Source: Larkinella terrae (GTDB lineage Bacteria > Bacteroidota > Bacteroidia > Cytophagales > Spirosomataceae). Taken from it: 64,000 bases of DNA. The stretch is taken from assembly GCF_009668025.1 (NCBI RefSeq), contig NZ_WJXZ01000011.1, positions 1-64,000 on the forward strand. The letters run 5' to 3'. Every line of letters starts with the position of its first letter. Position 1 is the stretch's first letter. Both the position numbers and the translations under genes were made by a program. The notes under the pieces are model-generated. The model worked only from the letters and a program-made list of their open reading frames with translations. It had not been told where the DNA came from and did not search any database. Positions 61,487 through 64,000 of this stretch are shown one piece after another.

Positions 61487-63556
61487 TTAGATGAATAATC
61501 CGACGACTAAATCCAGGAGTTTAATACCAATAAACGGCGCGACAAGTCCGCCAAAACCGTAGATGAACAGGTTCCGGCGCAACAGCGCGCTGGCCCCGAT
61601 CGGTTTGTATTCGACCCCGCGCAAGGCCAGCGGAATCAGCATCGGAATGATGATGGCGTTGAAAATAACCGCCGACAAAATAGCCGACTCCGCACTGTGT
61701 AACCGCATGATATTCAGGCTTTGCAGGGCCGGTATGGAAACCGTAAACAGCGCCGGAACGATGGCAAAATACTTAGCGACGTCGTTAGCAATCGAGAAGG
61801 TCGTGAGGGTTCCGCGCGTGATCAGCAACTGTTTACCAATTTCCACCACTTCAATGAGTTTGGTCGGGTCGTTGTCCAGATCAACCATGTTACCGGCTTC
61901 CTTCGCAGCCTGCGTCCCGCTATTCATGGCCACGCCCACGTCGGCCTGGGCCAACGCCGGGGCATCGTTCGTTCCGTCGCCCATCATCGCGACCAGTTTC
62001 CCACCGGTTTGTTCGTTGCGGATATAGTTCATTTTGTCCTCCGGTTTGGCTTCGGCGATGTAATCATCCACTCCCGCCTTTTCGGCAATAAACCTGGCCG
62101 TCAACGGATTATCACCCGTTACCATCACGGTTTTGACGCCCATTTTCCGCAGCCGGTCGAAGCGTTCGGCAATCCCCGGTTTGATAATATCCTGTAGTTC
62201 GATGACGCCCATCACGGTTTCGTTTTGGGCAACGACCAAGGGCGTACCACCATTGGCGGCAATTTTTTTGGCCTGTTCTTCGGTTTCAACTGGAAAAGAA
62301 TGGCCCGCCCGAACCACCATATTTCGGATGGAATCCGTGGCCCCTTTCCGAATCCGAAGCCGTTCAGTGCTGCGGCCATTTTCCGGCAAATCGATGCCGG
62401 ACGAGCGGGTTTCGGCGGTAAACTTGATCAGCGTCGCGCCGGTGGTGCTTAGGTTGCGCGTCACTTCCGGCCCCGCCAGTTCCACAATTGACTTTCCTTC
62501 CGGCGTTTCATCGGCCAGCGAACTCAGCGCACTGGAGCGGATCATGTCGTTTTTGGAGATACCTGGTGCGGGGTAAAAATGGGTCGCCTTCCGGTTTCCG
62601 ATCGTGATTGTACCGGTTTTGTCCAGTAGCAGCGTATCCACATCCCCGGCGGTTTCAACGGCCCGGCCCGACTTGGCAATCACGTTCGCCCGCAACGCCC
62701 GGTCCATGCCCGCGATCCCGATGGCCGACAGCAAACCGCCGATAGTGGTCGGAATTAGGCAGACGAAAAGTGAAATCAGGGCCGCAATGGTAATCGGCGT
62801 ATTGGCGTAATCGGCGAACGGTTTCAGGGCCACGCAGACGATGATGAAAATGAGCGTAAAACCGGCCAGCAGAATCGTCAGGGCGATTTCGTTCGGGGTT
62901 TTCTGCCGACTGGCTCCTTCCACCAGCGCAATCATTTTGTCGAGAAACGACTCGCCGGGCTGGGTCGTCACCTGCACTTTGATGCGGTCGGAAAGCACTT
63001 TGGTACCGCCCGTGACCGACGATTTATCCCCTCCGGCTTCGCGAATAACCGGTGCCGATTCGCCCGTAATGGCCGACTCGTCGATGGTAGCCAGCCCTTC
63101 AATGATCTCACCGTCGGACGGAATGATGTCGCCGGTTTCGCAGACGAAAACGTCGCCTTTCACCAGTTGCGACGACGGAATTGTTTGAATTTCATTGACT
63201 TTCATCATCCCAACTGCGCGAATCACTTTGGCCGGGGTTTCCTGCCGGGTTTTCCGCAACGATTCGGCCTGGGCTTTGCCCCGCGCTTCGGCGATGGCTT
63301 CGGCGAAGTTGGCAAACAACACCGTCACCAGCAGGATCAGGGTGATGACCAGGTTATAGCTCAGCGTTCCCTGAGTCGTGTCGCCCGAAAAGGCAATGTA
63401 GGCGGTCACCAGCACCATGATAAGCGTGCCGACTTCGACGGTGAACATGACCGGGTTCTTGATCAGAATAGCCGGATTTAGTTTGATAAACGACTCCCGA
63501 ATGGCTTTCCCGACGAGCTCGCGCTGGAAGAGGGAGGATTGTTTTGGCTGTGCCAT
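61487..63556 (-). CDS. kdpB: Potassium-transporting P-type ATPase subunit B
   Basis: This 689-residue P-type ATPase has phospho-Asp312 in [35 protein letters not shown] and [44 protein letters not shown]. KdpB acts only in a complex with KdpA, the potassium channel subunit. In other genomes kdpA usually lies directly upstream of kdpB. Here the upstream position is taken by a divergent small gene, so kdpA must lie elsewhere or be missing. Confidence 0.97.
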   Translation of the reverse strand: MAQPKQSSLFQRELVGKAIRESFIKLNPAILIKNPVMFTVEVGTLIMVLVTAYIAFSGDTTQGTLSYNLVITLILLVTVLFANFAEAIAEARGKAQAESLRKTRQETPAKVIRAVGMMKVNEIQTIPSSQLVKGDVFVCETGDIIPSDGEIIEGLATIDESAITGESAPVIREAGGDKSSVTGGTKVLSDRIKVQVTTQPGESFLDKMIALVEGASRQKTPNEIALTILLAGFTLIFIIVCVALKPFADYANTPITIAALISLFVCLIPTTIGGLLSAIGIAGMDRALRANVIAKSGRAVETAGDVDTLLLDKTGTITIGNRKATHFYPAPGISKNDMIRSSALSSLADETPEGKSIVELAGPEVTRNLSTTGATLIKFTAETRSSGIDLPENGRSTERLRIRKGATDSIRNMVVRAGHSFPVETEEQAKKIAANGGTPLVVAQNETVMGVIELQDIIKPGIAERFDRLRKMGVKTVMVTGDNPLTARFIAEKAGVDDYIAEAKPEDKMNYIRNEQTGGKLVAMMGDGTNDAPALAQADVGVAMNSGTQAAKEAGNMVDLDNDPTKLIEVVEIGKQLLITRGTLTTFSIANDVAKYFAIVPALFTVSIPALQSLNIMRLHSAESAILSAVIFNAIIIPMLIPLALRGVEYKPIGASALLRRNLFIYGFGGLVAPFIGIKLLDLVVGLFI

Positions 63557-63561
63557 AGTGT

Positions 63562-63569
63562 TATATTTG
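63562..63569 (+). promoter_or_regulatory. Bacteroidota -7 promoter box
   Basis: TATATTTG fits TAnnTTTG exactly. The RNA start would fall near 63576, so the ATG at 63588 is favoured over the one at 63576. Confidence 0.5.
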
Positions 63570-63587
63570 AAAAAAATGTCTTGTGTT

Positions 63588-63905
63588 ATGATTGCATCAC
63601 CGAATCAATCCGTACTGGAGAAAGTAGTTCATGCGTTCGGCTATCGTAGTACGGAAGACTTCCTTCGCATTGAAATCCGAAATCTATTGCAGCAAAAAAT
63701 TGCCTATTACCAAAGCCGCATTGATTTTTACGAACAGAAATACGGAATGAATTTTGATGAATTCCGCCGTCGGGTTGTCGATAAATCGGACCCGGTTTTA
63801 TCAAAATTTGGGATCATTGAGAAAGAGGATGACGACAATGATTGGGATGATTCGATCGATTTCATACTGGATTATTCTAGTTATCTGCAGCAGATTAATC
63901 CATGA
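63588..63905 (+). CDS. Small acidic protein of unknown function, first gene of a pair
   Basis: This 105-residue protein ([21 protein letters not shown]...) is helical, with a coiled stretch ([20 protein letters not shown]) and an acidic tail ([17 protein letters not shown]). Its stop overlaps the next ATG as ATGA. A small acidic protein translationally coupled to a second gene is a common look of toxin-antitoxin pairs, but the family is not recognised. Confidence 0.6.
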   Translation: MIASPNQSVLEKVVHAFGYRSTEDFLRIEIRNLLQQKIAYYQSRIDFYEQKYGMNFDEFRRRVVDKSDPVLSKFGIIEKEDDDNDWDDSIDFILDYSSYLQQINP

Positions 63906-64000
63906 TTGAAGTCATTGAAACGTTCGCTGCAATTGTTAGTACGTATCAGCACACCGTAGAAAATAGTCCTGGAACCAAAACCGTTGAACGCGCCCAAATT
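63902..64000 (+). CDS. Start of the second gene of the pair, cut by the window end
   Basis: Only 33 codons are seen ([20 protein letters not shown]...). It starts in a four-base overlap with the gene before it. No family can be named from this much; a toxin of a small two-gene system is possible. Confidence 0.5.
   Translation, partial: MIEVIETFAAIVSTYQHTVENSPGTKTVERAQI

Overview
The window reads as chromosomal DNA of a Bacteroidota member of the order Cytophagales, most likely Spirosomataceae (Spirosoma/Larkinella-like). The genus is an inference. The support is a gliding gene gldG beside dnaN, LytS/LytTR signalling with a Reg_prop propeller sensor, a KdpD split from its kinase, DUF4833 and DUF6252 proteins, promoter-like TAnnTTTG boxes, and little Shine-Dalgarno sequence. 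No rRNA, tRNA, CRISPR array, prophage or intact insertion sequence was found.

Layout. 1-8 kb: two tandem M14 carboxypeptidase-like proteins (the first apparently without catalytic residues), a propeller protein, an AhpD-like protein, a phosphoribosyltransferase and small membrane or secreted proteins. 8-19 kb: a LysM protein, purK-purE, a RES/Xre toxin-antitoxin pair with a palindromic operator, a GtrA-like protein, a SNF2 helicase, dnaN and gldG. 19.5-34.8 kb: a complete nitrate assimilation locus. The minus-strand arm holds an outer-membrane channel, a NarK-type transporter, a one-chain NAD(P)H nitrate reductase, a rubredoxin protein resembling a cysteine-less siroheme reductase, and the nitrate-reductase-associated protein; cobA (siroheme) is also on minus. 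The divergent plus arm holds nirB-nirD-narX-like-narL-like. 34.9-46 kb: sugar-related genes (GH36-like, GH31, a two-domain esterase, a PQQ/cytochrome c quinoprotein, a Tat-exported enolase-superfamily protein). 46-58 kb: a LytS/LytTR pair, an Rpn nuclease, a serine hydrolase, a ring-cleaving dioxygenase and esterases. 56.5-63.6 kb: potassium genes kdpB-kdpC-porin-kdpD(N-half)-histidine kinase, with kdpA not upstream of kdpB; a small gene pair diverges from there.

How the nitrate genes fit together: nitrate would cross the outer membrane through the channel and the inner membrane through the transporter, be reduced to nitrite by the fused reductase and to ammonium by NirBD, with CobA starting siroheme synthesis and the NarX/NarL-like pair probably sensing nitrate or nitrite.

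The most unusual feature at DNA level is a set of spacers between co-directional genes. Each holds a long inverted repeat built from short recurring words. The word set differs between most spacers, but the layout is the same. One such sequence lies in frame inside the nitrate reductase gene. A second repeat, with the core GTACCCRCGGACTTTAG, ends against or supplies the stop codons of three unrelated genes.
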